From contig CM060984.1 of assembly GCA_030765065.1 (NCBI GenBank), positions 99,491,488-99,555,487 of the forward strand: 64,000 nucleotides of DNA, read 5' to 3'. The notes under the pieces were generated by a model. That model saw nothing but the letters and a program-made list of their open reading frames with translations, was not told where the DNA came from and did no database searches. This DNA is from Deroplatys truncata (Eukaryota; Arthropoda; Insecta; Mantodea; Mantidae). The translations under genes were made by a program, and so were the position numbers. Position 1 is the stretch's first letter. Every line of letters begins with the position of its first letter. Shown piece after piece: positions 54,301 through 64,000 of this stretch.

Positions 54301-55790
54301 CAATAAGTACTGTGGACAACGAGAAGGCGAGCGGGGCCTGAGGGGCGAGCGGGATTCTGTAACTTTATCTGCTCACGTACTGTCGATTGTTTACTACATT
54401 TACTACGAAATGTGTTTATGTGTGGAAATGAACCACGCATGCTGCCAGATCTTCTTCTCAGACTTGGATCTTGCACGATCGCTGCTGGACTTCTAGCCAT
54501 GGGTGAATAGTACTTGACAACACTGTGTAGTTTATAACCTCCTAACATGCTTATCGTATCCACACGGCGAGCGTAAATATGATACGGATGCAGGAAAGTG
54601 TTGATGTTACACATTCCTCTCGCTTGCCTTCTTCTCGTGGTCTATCAGTATTATAGCAACCAATAGAGGAATTGTACCAGAGCCAAATTTTGATACTTAC
54701 AGAAAACTTGCAATGTACTCCAAAGTACTTGTTTTGTCGTTGTTTTAATGTTGTTAGAAATGATGATGGTGATGATCTTGTCGATTACAATACATAATTA
54801 GCAAAAGGATGAAATTTTGTATAAAATATTTTCACAGTGTAAGGTTAAAATTGCTGAGTCGTGACTTTCACCCGAATAGTACTTACCTAATACATATTTT
54901 CTTAATATTTTTATGAATACATCAGGGATCTTGGGAAGTATTCATATTTAATACATAAAATGACATCCACGAGATAACAAATATCATAAAAAATAATATA
55001 ACATATTAACCAATTAGAAAAGGATACTGTTCAGCTAAATGGCTCATTGAAAATCAGTGGATATATCATTACAGGAAGTTATAACTGAACCCAATAACGA
55101 TACAGTAGAAAATGTTAATGAAAGGGTCGGAGTTCCCAAGCTAAATTGCTACATGAATGTGACAACCATTCCTTGTAACAGCCCCAGCCTTGGATTTTCC
55201 TCAACAAAATAATATGGCCTATTTCTTAGTATCAACAAACACAAAGTCCTCAGAAGCAGCCTTGTTTGGAAATGCGGAATATATTAGAATCATTGTCCAA
55301 TTTTTGAACGTTTGCACTCACCTCTTGTATTTGATTACAGCGCTGTAGCATCAGGGGAGACTATCTTACATTTTGGGACCAACATTGTTTTAGCTAATTT
55401 TGCTTTTTGGGCTTCCGTCATATTTAAACGTAATTATGTAGCTACTACTTTTAGTGTATATAAATAACTTGCGTATAATTATTATATATTGGAAAAGAGA
55501 TACTTCGCTCTCTTCCACAAAGCTGTCCCTCTCGGAGAAACATTTCCACAAGTATCTACTCTGTTTCTGATAAAGCAAAGTGACAAAATAATACTTGGTT
55601 GCACTGCTACCTTCACTTTCCTTTCGTAGTCGGCTTCTAACACCTTTTGATAGACACCTCACCGTATATCCACCTTCAGCAGTGCTCAGAATGCTTTTGC
55701 GCATGCACTCCTCATGTTCGGTTCCAATAGACTGGCTAGGATAGGCATGTCTATAGACACAATCTCCTTACATTAACGCAAAGAAATCTC
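54301..55790. other. Non-coding DNA, about 1.5 kb
   Basis: No gene or repeat recognised. The minus-strand frame 55390-55704 (104 codons) has a Ser/Arg/Lys-rich start and no motif I know; it could be chance. Confidence 0.45.
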
Positions 55791-55794
55791 TGAT

Positions 55795-56115
55795 TACCCT
55801 CCCTTTGTAGGACTTACACCCCCGGGACATACAAGCCAATGCCTGTGTCAGATGCCAGTCGGGGAGCTGAAGGTCTATGGATCAAAGAGTGACAACCAGG
55901 GTGGGAGAGCAGCCCGACGCCCCGGATGAGAGCGAAGAAGGAGATGATAGATGAGATGCGAGAGATGAATAACAGCAAAGGTGAAGATGGAGCACCGGTG
56001 GAATGATGAATGGAGGGGTAAGCCGTTTTGTTAACCACAAATCCATATGCGGGTCCCTGAGATCGAACCTTGGTAGGAGGCGAGCGGTCTAACCACTCGG
56101 CCTCCGTGCATCAAT
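55795..56115 (-). mobile_element. tRNA-derived SINE, family C (Leu/Ser-like head)
   Basis: The minus strand begins near 56110 with GGAGGCCGAGTGGTTAGACC, a canonical Leu/Ser-type A-box region, and AGGTTCGATCTC as B-box (56074-56063). Then comes a non-tRNA body of about 240 bp ('gtggttaacaaaacggcttacccctcc', 'ttcgctctcatccggggcgtcgggctgc', 'gtatgtcccgggggtgtaagtcc'). The tRNA part lacks a clean acceptor stem, so a SINE head is more likely than a gene. Confidence 0.6.
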
Positions 56116-56977
56116 GGCGTGTATATTTAATGTTCACTGACAGAATGTTATCTTTCATCTGGGTATTTCTGGTAGATTTGCTAGTGTATATGTGTCTTTT
56201 AAAGTTGTGTGTGTATTAATACAATTAAATATGGTATGTTCTGGTGAGTTGAATATGGATAGTAGAACGTTTAACTCTGGTCTGTTTTAATAAAACATTC
56301 ATTATCAAAATGAACGTTCGAATAGAAAACGACAAATTTAAAACCTAAAATATTTCGATCCACCCTAGATACTTTTTCAGAAAGGTGTAAAAGTGACAAG
56401 AACATTTCAAAGTAAATGTTACCTAAATTACAGATAACTTAAAGGTTGTAGTCCTAAGAAAATGCTTCGTAGTTACTCTTACGGCGGAGAACTATGGAGC
56501 GCCAGTAAAATACTCTGAACCACACCGGAACAGAAGGCCGTATTTAAAATGTGTATATACTTCATATTTTAGGAAGAAGCAGAATAGATCATTACTTGTT
56601 GAAACATCTCTCGCGAAAGAAACGAAACAATGAAAATGTGATGGGTTAATCCAGAATATTATTTATTAACAATAGTGTAACTAGGTAGACATGTAAAACA
56701 CTCTTGGCGCTATGCCCCATGCAGGGCCTGGTCTGTCAATTCGACTGCCGGCCTCACGCTCACTTCCACACGGCAGAGGTAGACATGTATTGAGAGAAAA
56801 CGTCTACCCAATTGTTTTGTTACTCTATCTATTTTCTCACGCTGAATGATTTCTGTATTATATAGCAGCAGATGAAATATTAATTAAGTTTTGCACAGCT
56901 TTATTTAAGTTTGCGATATGAAAGTGCCTAGTAGACGACAATTTTGGACCACAATAACGAGAAAATGTCAAAAGCGT
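56116..56977. other. Non-coding DNA
   Basis: Nothing recognised. A tag-like 'gtagacatgta' occurs twice at 56686 and 56780. Confidence 0.5.
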
Positions 56978-57358
56978 TTACTCTCTCCTGAAGAAAGAAA
57001 ACCGAAATAAAACAAAACACTTGTATAAAAATATTTTCAGAGTATTCCGTATACCGCGGTCGAAAATGCCTTCCTTCCGCGAATCACAAATATCCAACAC
57101 GCAAGGTACCTCTGATCCACAGTTACTTCGCTGTATCGAGTTCTTTCGCATCAAGTCGTGATTCTTAGTCTCGTTACGAATATTTTTGAGCGACAAGACT
57201 CCCTCCCATCCTACATTCAGCCATGTAAGTGCGAAATCGTATCCTATTGTGAACAACAACACATATGCCATAAACACTAAATACTCCGTGTCTCTTCCAT
57301 ACGTGGAGCATGTAATTAAGCACCGGGCCGCAAATTTTACGATTCTTTTCCATTCCAC
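56978..57358 (-). CDS. Unassigned 126-codon frame, possible membrane-protein exon
   Basis: Minus strand, ATG at 57358. Residues about 24-48 are strongly hydrophobic (Y-L-V-F-M-A-Y-V-L-L-F-T-I-G-Y) and could span a membrane. The flanks are basic and Cys-containing, and the C-terminal part is charged and less gene-like. A plausible splice donor (GAG|GTACCT) lies near 57110, so an exon ending there would carry only the hydrophobic N-terminal part. The layout loosely resembles first exons of insect chemoreceptor genes. I cannot match it to a family and no partner exons are visible, so chance remains likely. Confidence 0.2.
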   Translation of the reverse strand: MEWKRIVKFAARCLITCSTYGRDTEYLVFMAYVLLFTIGYDFALTWLNVGWEGVLSLKNIRNETKNHDLMRKNSIQRSNCGSEVPCVLDICDSRKEGIFDRGIRNTLKIFLYKCFVLFRFSFFRRE

Positions 57359-57858
57359 CGGAGCCCTTAGTTCGGTCTCTTGAGGATCTCGTATCCCCAG
57401 AAAATGCCGTTTGAGGCGTCACAGGGTTCCTCTTATGGCATGTGGGTACTACGGTAGCAAAGGAGCAACTCCACCAGCAGTTGAAGCTGAGCTCCTGTAG
57501 AGTCCACCAAGAGATCCTTGGATTTCAAAATAAATAAGAAATTTGGAAACAAACACCAGCAGTGTAGAGGGACCGTTGCAACCTGACCAGCAGCCCTCGA
57601 AGAGCAATTTTCTACCTCCTTTCACTTCCCCTGCCTCAGTTACACTCGTCGTCCTACAATCCCACCCCCATTCGTCAATAGATGGTTAAGCCCTAACAAG
57701 GGTAGGTACCTTCAAGCACTCACTCGGGCTGATCTCAGCCTGTCAAGGTTTTGTTGTAGTTTGTATCAGTTACCATAACGCTATATAATATTTGTTCCAA
57801 ATCGACGTCTGGGATAATTACTCTCCACAAGTGTATCACAAGAGCTCAATAGCATTAA
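57359..57858. other. Non-coding DNA
   Basis: Nothing recognised. C-rich stretch at 57600-57680. Confidence 0.5.
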
Positions 57859-57860
57859 TA

Positions 57861-59167
57861 CGAGGGCGGATCGAAAAGTAACGCACAACGATTTTTTTCT
57901 GCCTTGGTATTGCAGCTGGAATGTTGCAATTTAACACAGATGTAGTTTGAAGTTTTAACTACAGAGAGTAATTTTGTTTTATGTGCAACTCTAGCGAGAA
58001 AAGCGTGAACTACGCAACAAAGATGGCGCGCAATTTACTGTCGTCCACGTGTGTAGAGCAGAGAGGTGTGGTTCGATATTTGTGGGCCAAAGGGCATAAA
58101 CCGAGTGATATTCACAGGGACATGCGTGGCGTGTATGTGGATGATTATATGGACCGTAGCAATGTCTCCGGTGGTGTGCATTCTTCCTAGAGGGCCGTGT
58201 GAACCTTAGTGATTCGCCACGCCCCGGGAGGCCAGTAACAGCTACATCCGCGCAGAATATCAGAGGCATTGAGGCGGCAATTTTGAACGACCGGTGTATG
58301 CAACTGCGAACCTTATCGTAACAGTTCAACATTTCCTATGGTACAGTGTACAACATTGTTCATGACACGTTGAAATTTCGTAAAGTTAGTGCTCGCTGGG
58401 TGCCTAAGAACAATCACAAGGGCCAGCGAATGATGACGAACTTAGATCACCTAACGCGGTACACCGCAGAAGGGCATGACTTTCTAAAAGGAATTGTCAC
58501 TGGTGACCAGTCGTGGGCACGCCCGAAACCAAGCAGGCAAGTATGGAGTAGAAACATGCCGGTTCCCCAGTGAAGAAGAATTCAAAGTGACTCAACTGCT
58601 AGGAAAGTGCTTGTGACGGTGTTCTGGGATATGCATGGTGTTGTATTGGTGGACTTTGCTGAACACGGGACCACTGTGAATGCTGAAGCATACATGAAAA
58701 CTTTGGTGAAGTTGCGTCGTGCCCTAGGTGACAAACGCCACAACATGAATGCTGACGATGTCAAAATTCTTAATGGCAATGCTCGACCCCATGTTGCTGC
58801 TGCTGTTCGTCAGAAAATCACCAAATTTGGTTGGGAGGTGCTCCAGCATCCATCATACAGTCCGGACCTTTCACCGTTGGACTTTCATCTGTTTGGTCCC
58901 ATGAAGAAATTCCTGGCCGGCCAACGCTTTGCGACAGATGCGGAAGGGAAATCAGCAGTCCGCAGATGACTATACTCCAAGGAAACGGACTTCTACGAAC
59001 AGGACATATTGAAACTAGTATCACGATGGGAGAAATGTGTTGAGAAACTTGGTGACTATGTCGAAAAGTAGGTAAAAGGTGTAAGTTCATTTGCGATTTG
59101 TTGTTGTTTTAACTATTAAACTTTTTTGTAAAAAAATTATTGTGCGTTACTTTTCGATCCGCCCCAG
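57861..59167 (+). mobile_element. mariner copy, near full length (about 1.3 kb)
   Basis: The left end CGAGGGCGGATCGAAAAGTA (57861) matches the inverse of 59140-59163 ('tgtgcgttacttttcgatccgccc'). The last few bases and the right-hand TA are mutated (CAGCA instead of TCGTA). The size matches intact mariners. It is the only copy in the window that spans the whole gene. Confidence 0.88.
57981..59071 (+). pseudogene. mariner transposase, full length but inactivated
   Basis: The N-terminal domain is at 58050-58190 ('Q-R-G-V-V-R-Y-L-W-A-K-G-H', with the GRPV linker at about 58225). 'Y-N-I-V-H-D-T-L-K-F-R-K-V-S-A-R-W-V-P-K' lies at 58346-58405. The first catalytic Asp is in 'V-T-G-D-Q-S-W' (58496-58516). 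The second Asp position is changed: where relatives have H-D-N-A-R-P-H, this copy reads 'N-G-N-A-R-P-H-V' (58768-58795). The third Asp is kept in 'Y-S-P-D-L-S-P-L-D-F-H-L-F' (58855-58893). It ends 'L-G-D-Y-V-E-K' with TAG at 59069-59071. The frame 58607-58969 (120 aa) is the longest intact part; at least three frameshifts or stops occur elsewhere. Same broad lineage as the 9.5-10.7 kb element. Confidence 0.85.
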
Positions 59168-59482
59168 CACATCTGATTGTCCGGAACATTTCTAGCAGGA
59201 GTTGCCGTTTATTGGAACCTTGAACTTGGACGGTTCCAAGGCCTCGCAACATGATGTACATCAATTGTAACATTTGTATTACAACGCAACATGTTCTAGA
59301 GTCAAAGCGTTACTTTTTAAATGGGTACAAGAATACTGGAACGATCGCGTTAGTGAAAAGCTGGAATGATTGATATTTTGGAACTATGATGGAGCTACGG
59401 TTATTTTTTTGGAACGGTTCTATCCTCGGAACGTTTACGTTATTCTTTACCTACCTCTGGTTTAAATATCTCGACGAGGCCC
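59168..59482. other. Non-coding DNA
   Basis: Nothing recognised. Confidence 0.5.
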
Positions 59483-60045
59483 GTTTTCACCGCCTCTATC
59501 CCATGCATTCTCTCTCATGCTTCGCACGCAGAAAGTACTGCATTCCATCAAAAAATTCGATATCAAGATTTCACCAGAAGTACATATTTTGAAGCCCCCT
59601 TCAAATGTGTGTCATAAAAATGAAATGTTTGATAAATACCAAAATTGATATTTCAATTCAGTATCTTTGGAAGCAGCGACACGAAGATTTTCAACAATTT
59701 CCCCAAACCCAAACTGCCGTTTACATGAAAACTTTTTCAAATTTTTTTATTTTCTAAAACTGGCTCTAAGTATGTTGATTAAAATATCATATATTAAATA
59801 TATTTAAATGGCAAATAAAATGTATATCTTGAATTTTCTGGGAATAGCCTGTGAACTCCTCTTCATTCGGAAGGAATTTTGCATAATTTTCTATATCGGG
59901 TAAACGTTATGCGATAAACGAAAATTTACCAATAAAAATGCATATTTTTTAAAACATACAATTTATTTCAAATCACTTTTTTGGCATAAAGCATTTCGAA
60001 GATATCGATTAATACCGGTTTTAATTGTTCAATACTTTGTCACAT
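59483..60045 (+). mobile_element. Helentron-like repeat, copy 8 (5' part)
   Basis: Diverged copy recognised by 'gtactgcattccatcaaaaaattcgata' (59534-59561) and 'gaattttctgggaatagcctgtgaa'. It lacks the GT tract and is interrupted by copy 9. Continued at 60967 and 61941. Confidence 0.75.
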
Positions 60046-60513
60046 TTTAGTTTCCGTATCACGTCCATAAGGGTAGAGAAGGTAGGTATTACATTTCACC
60101 CAAACATTCCATACCAAGATTTCACCGCAAATAAATATTTTGAGGCCTTCTGAATAAAATGAAGCATTTTACAAAAGTCCCGCGCGCGTGTCCGTGAACA
60201 GCATAACTCAAAAACGAAAAGTCGGATAAATATCAAACCTGGAACTTAAGTTCAGAATCTTACAAAGATGCGACACAAGATTTCCAAGTATATACCCCAC
60301 CCCATACCCTTCACATCGAACAATTTTCGAAATTTTTAATTTTCTCAAAAATAACTGACGATTTTGATTAAAATGCCATATATTAATGATATTTACTTGC
60401 AAATAAAATGTATATCTTGAATTTTCTGGGAATAGCCTATGAAGTCCTCTTCATTCGAAAGGAAGTTTTTCTAGCCTTGTATAACTAGTAAACGTTAAGC
60501 GGTAGACCAAAAC

Positions 60514-60572
<59 letters not shown>

Positions 60573-60966
60573 ACACACACACACAAACACAGATCTCTTT
60601 AAAACACACAATTTATTTCAAATACCTTTTTGTGGCATTAGCCATTTCCGAGATATCCGTTATTAATGGTTTGAATTGTTCAGTTCTTTGTCACTATTTT
60701 AAAGTCCTATTCACATTCAGATCTTTATTGGATTGCATGGAAAGAGTATGGGATTTTAAGGCCGACGTTCAATTTTTAAACATTTGCCTGTCGCTATCCC
60801 CTTTGTATCTTTAACGAAATGTGTAATGTAGCTTCTTCTGCAAAGGTTTGTTACGATTAAAATGAAGTAGATAGAAAAATAAACTTTCATAATAAGAGTT
60901 TTATACCCATTAATAAATGATAGAGGGAAGAGAAAGTCACGTGAATGCAGCACATCAGATTTTTTA
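60046..60966 (+). mobile_element. Helentron-like repeat, copy 9 (nested in copy 8)
   Basis: Runs from 'gggtagagaaggtaggtattacatttcaccc' to 'gaagagaaagtcacgtgaatgcagcacatcagatttttt'. A (CA)n microsatellite (60520-60585) has expanded in its middle. Confidence 0.8.
60520..60585. repeat. (CA)n microsatellite
   Basis: More than 30 CA dinucleotides with a single TC interruption, inside copy 9. Confidence 0.95.
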
Positions 60967-61152
60967 AAATGCTATCACTATGCAGTTGTTTCTCACGATT
61001 GCATAAAAGGGATATGGAATTTTAACCCTAGCATATAGAGTCCAGTTCTTAAAAAATTGACTATCGTTATTCCCTTTGTATCTGTAAGAAAAGTGTAATG
61101 TAACTATTTCTGCAAAGATTTATCTCGATTAAAATGAAGTAGATAGAAAATA
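60967..61152 (+). mobile_element. Helentron-like repeat, copy 8 (middle part)
   Basis: Continues copy 8 at the position equivalent to 'tttatgtcctggacatgcaaag', here 'tctcacgattgcataaaaggg', up to 'gaagtagatagaaaata', where copy 10 begins. Confidence 0.7.
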
Positions 61153-61940
61153 ATTCCTATGTGTTGCATTCATATAACTTTCTCTACCCTTAACATTTAT
61201 TATTGCATATGCAAATTATTCTTACGAAAGCTAATTTTTTATCTTCTTTATTTTAATGGAGATAAACCTCTGCAGAAATTGCTACGTTACGCATTTCGTT
61301 AAAGTACAAAGGGAATAGCGATAGTCGCATGTTTAAGAATTGGACGCTATATGCTGGCCTTAAAATTCCATACTGTTGAGAAAGTACGACCATTAATAAC
61401 GGACATCTCGGAACTGGTTGATGTCACAGAAAATATTATTTGAAATAAACTTTGTGTTTTGTGTAGTACGCTTTCCTCTATCGCTTAACGTTTTACGGTT
61501 ATATAAAATTATACGAAATTCCGTCTGAATAAAGTGGGCTTCACAGCTATTACCAGAAAATTTAAAATGTACATTTTATTTGTCATGTAAATGTCTTTAA
61601 TATATGGCATTTTAATCAAAATTGTTAAGGTTGTTAGAGTCATTTTTTAGGAAATAAAAAGTTTCCAAAATATTCCATGTAAATAATAGTTTGGGGCGAG
61701 GGGATTTTCTTGAAAATCTTCGTGTCGCATCTTTCGAAGGTACTAAACCTAAATACCAAGTTTGGTTTTTGAGTTATTCTCTTCACAGACACACACATTC
61801 ACTCACACACAGACCTTTCTCTTAAAATGCTTTGCTTGTTTTTAATTCAGGGAGTCAAAACATGTGTTTCCGGTGAAATCTCGATTTTTGGTTGGAATGC
61901 AATACCTTCTCTACCTCTTAGGTACGTGGTAGAGAAAGTA
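61153..61940 (-). mobile_element. Helentron-like repeat, copy 10 (minus, nested in copy 8)
   Basis: Begins as the inverse of the 3' end ('tgtgttgcattcatataactttctctac') and ends GGTAGAGAAAGTA (61928-61940), the inverse of the family's 5' end. Contains 'cacagacacacacattc' (61786-61802) as the inverted GT tract. Confidence 0.8.
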
Positions 61941-61992
61941 ATGAACGATAGGGGATAGAGAGGGTCATGTTAATGTAACACATCAGATATTT
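61941..61992 (+). mobile_element. Helentron-like repeat, copy 8 (3' end)
   Basis: 'gaacgataggggatagagagggtcatgttaatgtaacacatcaga' is the missing 3' terminus of copy 8 with a clear terminal hairpin region. Confidence 0.7.
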
Positions 61993-62524
61993 TTCTTCTG
62001 CAGTCTCGGATATGTTGCAATCTCTGTGTAACAGTAGCATACTCACCAAGTGGGATTATGAGAATTTATGATTATTAGCACTTCCGGAAATGTCATTCTT
62101 TCCCACGCAATCCAAAATTAAATGCGTTGTAAAAGCGTTTTTCATGCCGTGCAATAAAATTTTAGTGGCATCGCGTGTCTACTTGGCTTTCTTCACGTGA
62201 TGTAAATAGCCTTGGGTTACTCAACAAAGTTTTACTGTGTCTTTCTTCAACCAGGATGTTTTTGTTTGCGCGAGTTACTCAATACTTTATCAGCCAAAAC
62301 AGCAGCTATGTTGGCGAATTCCATCCACATTCATACCACCGAAATGCAATTACCTCTCATCCAAATGTCACCAACCTGAATGATGATTAACATGCATCTA
62401 TCCGGAAATGATTTTCAGCACGAATACACACAAAACTAAGAATACAGGTTAGTGCCAGAGTATAAACTATGACAAGGTAACCGGTCTCCTCGACACAAGG
62501 AAGATCTTTTGTCACTATCACTCC
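61993..62524. other. Non-coding DNA
   Basis: Nothing recognised. Confidence 0.5.
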
Positions 62525-62829
62525 CAGGAGGAACGGATGAACCTCAGGAGCTATAGGCCGCAGGCAGAGGATGACAGAGTCGCGCAGAGGTCCCCAACAA
62601 TACCAGGCTTGAAGACCCGATCACAGCGTGGGCTGCTCAGAGAATGCTTCCCGCTGGCGGAGTCGGGGTGAACTCGAGCCACCGTAGGCCTCTCTGGCAG
62701 GACCGAGAAGAACTTTCCAATGACCAAGCATCTGCGCCATCCGTCTGACACCGACTGACACAGCTTCGAAGCCGAGCTGAAACATGAAAGAGGAAACGAA
62801 ATTAGAGGGAATTTCTTATCCATGGGGAC
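62525..62829 (-). mobile_element. SINE family B, 3' part
   Basis: Minus-strand family B body ('cctgcggcctatagctcctgaggttcatccgttcctcctggg' at 62565-62524, on the minus strand). It stops at 62829, where a GC-rich insertion begins; the head part continues at 63376. Confidence 0.65.
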
Positions 62830-63356
62830 ATCCCGTAGGGGGGGAGGTTCCCGACCCCTTCAGCTGCCTTGGTGTGAGCGTTGTGGACCCCTAGCACTCG
62901 TGGTACTTCTGACGTTACTAGAAGCACGCCGGGCCGAACATTCGAGCCCCTCCGTTAGGGAGTTGTTCGGATTGGGTTGGACTCTGCGGGGCGGTGGTTC
63001 CCAAAATCCATGGGAGATTGGGTACGCCTGGCTAGTTTTCGCACCAGGCGGGGTTGTGAGACGGCACCAACCATGAGTGAGAGCTGGTATACAGTAACTA
63101 GGTATACTGTCGGCCCCACCGAGGTTCTTCGGTAGTCTTCCCTGATAGGGTTTTCCCTATTGGGCGTAAGCGGCGTATCCACTTCCGTCCCTATGTGGTA
63201 GGAGACGAGGGGAGGCAGGTGTGCTGACCCAGTCTCGGCCACGCAGGGGGGACAGAATATAAAATAGATGCTGCCCTAATGTAAAAGTCTCGCGAGCTTG
63301 ACTCCTGGGGTCCGACGGTGAGGAGCTGAGAGTAGTCAGCCCAGATCCCGCGGTCT
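62830..63356. mobile_element. GC-rich insertion of unknown type in the SINE
   Basis: About 530 bp, much richer in G and C than the surroundings. It is bounded by TTTCTTATCCATGGGGACA (62811-62829) and TTTCTTTGTCCATAGGGACA (63355-63374), an imperfect direct repeat that reads as a target duplication of about 19 bp. The length of the duplication suggests LINE-type retrotransposition. It has a short open frame on each strand but nothing I recognise; it could be a truncated LINE end, a SINE or a processed RNA copy. Confidence 0.5.
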
Positions 63357-63374
63357 TTCTTTGTCCATAGGGAC

Positions 63375-63530
63375 AGAAATTCATAGTAGAAGAGGAACTA
63401 TCCCACCATTCGCCTTCTGACCCGGGGAAACCGCGAAAAACCCTATGGTCAGAGTTCCCGGTCCGAAAAAATTCGAACCTGGGCCCTCTCTATTGCGAGC
63501 CTTACACTTACCCCAGAGCCTATCGCTAAA
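63375..63530 (-). mobile_element. SINE family B, head part
   Basis: The minus-strand tRNA-like head (about 63530-63460, B-box-like AGGTTCGAATT) and first body part ('tttttcgcggtttccccgggtcagaaggcgaatggtggg'). Completes the copy at 62525-62829. Confidence 0.65.
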
Positions 63531-63534
63531 AATT

Positions 63535-63750
63535 GAATTAGTTTTATTTATGGACTCTCTTTAACTGCTATGGTTCTTATCGGCGTGAAAGACCGGTAAT
63601 TTTGCTCAGAGGCCTCTTTATCAGGCTTAATGTCATTTTACGTGCCGTAAATCTAAGACACGGGACCACCGGCTTTACTTCCCTTCCGAAGGAAGCCATC
63701 GCCCTTTGCCGGGCTTGAACCTTCGACCTCGGGAACTATAATCGTTCCAC
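63535..63750 (-). mobile_element. tRNA-derived SINE, family A
   Basis: Minus strand: B-box-like AAGGTTCAAGCCC near 63721, CTTCCTTCGGAAGGGAAGTA (63698-63679), 'gtcttagatttacggcacgtaaaa' and the tail. It lies directly next to the family B copy. Confidence 0.7.
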
Positions 63751-64000
63751 TCTTAGAACCCAACTTGATGTAAACACATAACATCAATAACTAGTCCGTA
63801 ATATACGGGAAACCAAAGCACACCACGCCATGTAGTACTTTAAACATGCGCGCTTATCTGTGGGTTTTCAAAAATATTTTAATCAAACGCAGTTCCTAAC
63901 TTGAATAATATGGAACAGTAAATAGTATGAACTGAAGAAGGTTGTGGCTTTCATTTAATACTGGGTGATGTCGTTCACCTCTCTCTGCTGCATTCACACA
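63751..64000. other. Non-coding DNA to window end
   Basis: Nothing recognised. Confidence 0.5.

Noticed and set aside
56040..56110. A tRNA-Leu or tRNA-Ser gene on the minus strand
   Set aside because: Good A and B boxes but no clean acceptor stem, and a long non-tRNA body follows as in a SINE.

Overview
This window looks like intergenic DNA from a large, AT-rich, transposon-packed animal genome, most likely an insect. The evidence is the mix of element families: several Tc1/mariner lineages, a piggyBac relic, R1-clade and CR1/Jockey-type LINEs, insect-style LTR elements, tRNA-derived SINEs, and a dispersed repeat with non-autonomous Helentron (HINE/DINE-like) features. I cannot name the species. 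I found no host protein-coding gene I would defend. Nearly every readable protein stretch belongs to a transposable element, and almost all are broken.

Layout. 0-2.8 kb: AT-rich DNA with a 138-bp palindromic repeat carrying a hammerhead-ribozyme-like core on the minus strand, and a LINE 3' relic. 2.86-4.6 kb: a minisatellite of about 45 bp per unit. 4.8-7.0 kb: a piggyBac transposase relic on the minus strand, framed by a perfect 20-bp subterminal inverted repeat. 7.7-10.7 kb: a mariner deletion derivative, a possible pogo-like relic and a mariner with two inverted 5' arms. 11-18.3 kb: Helentron-like repeats, two relics of a DUF4817-type IS630/Tc1 transposase family (one with intact inverted repeats), and SINEs. 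18.6-20.5 kb: a LINE 3' end interrupted by a mariner with perfect terminal repeats. 21-24.2 kb: nested Helentron-like repeats and SINEs.

25-48.8 kb is the most structured part. Three related R1-clade LINE copies (25.7-32.75, 40.27-47.19 and 47.98-48.66 kb) are each bounded on both sides by (ACT)n-type trinucleotide DNA. This includes a 6.4-kb array with 37- and 74-bp higher-order periods. The first LINE is broken by two nested Helentron-like repeats and a solo LTR. The second is broken by a very young, apparently non-autonomous LTR retrotransposon (995-bp LTRs with one difference seen) that encodes only a coiled-coil protein. A diverged solo LTR of the same family sits in the ACT array. The three LINE 3' UTRs share a small stem-loop with a compensatory base change.

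48.8-64 kb: a mariner derivative that keeps an open DNA-binding-domain reading frame, more Helentron-like repeats (including a three-deep self-nested cluster at 59.5-62 kb), three SINE families often lying side by side, a mariner that has lost a catalytic aspartate, and a GC-rich insertion in a SINE with a target duplication of about 19 bp.

The window is best read as layered transposition: LINEs into trinucleotide repeats, LTR elements into LINEs and arrays, Helentron-like repeats into T-runs of LINEs and of each other, and mariners at TA sites.
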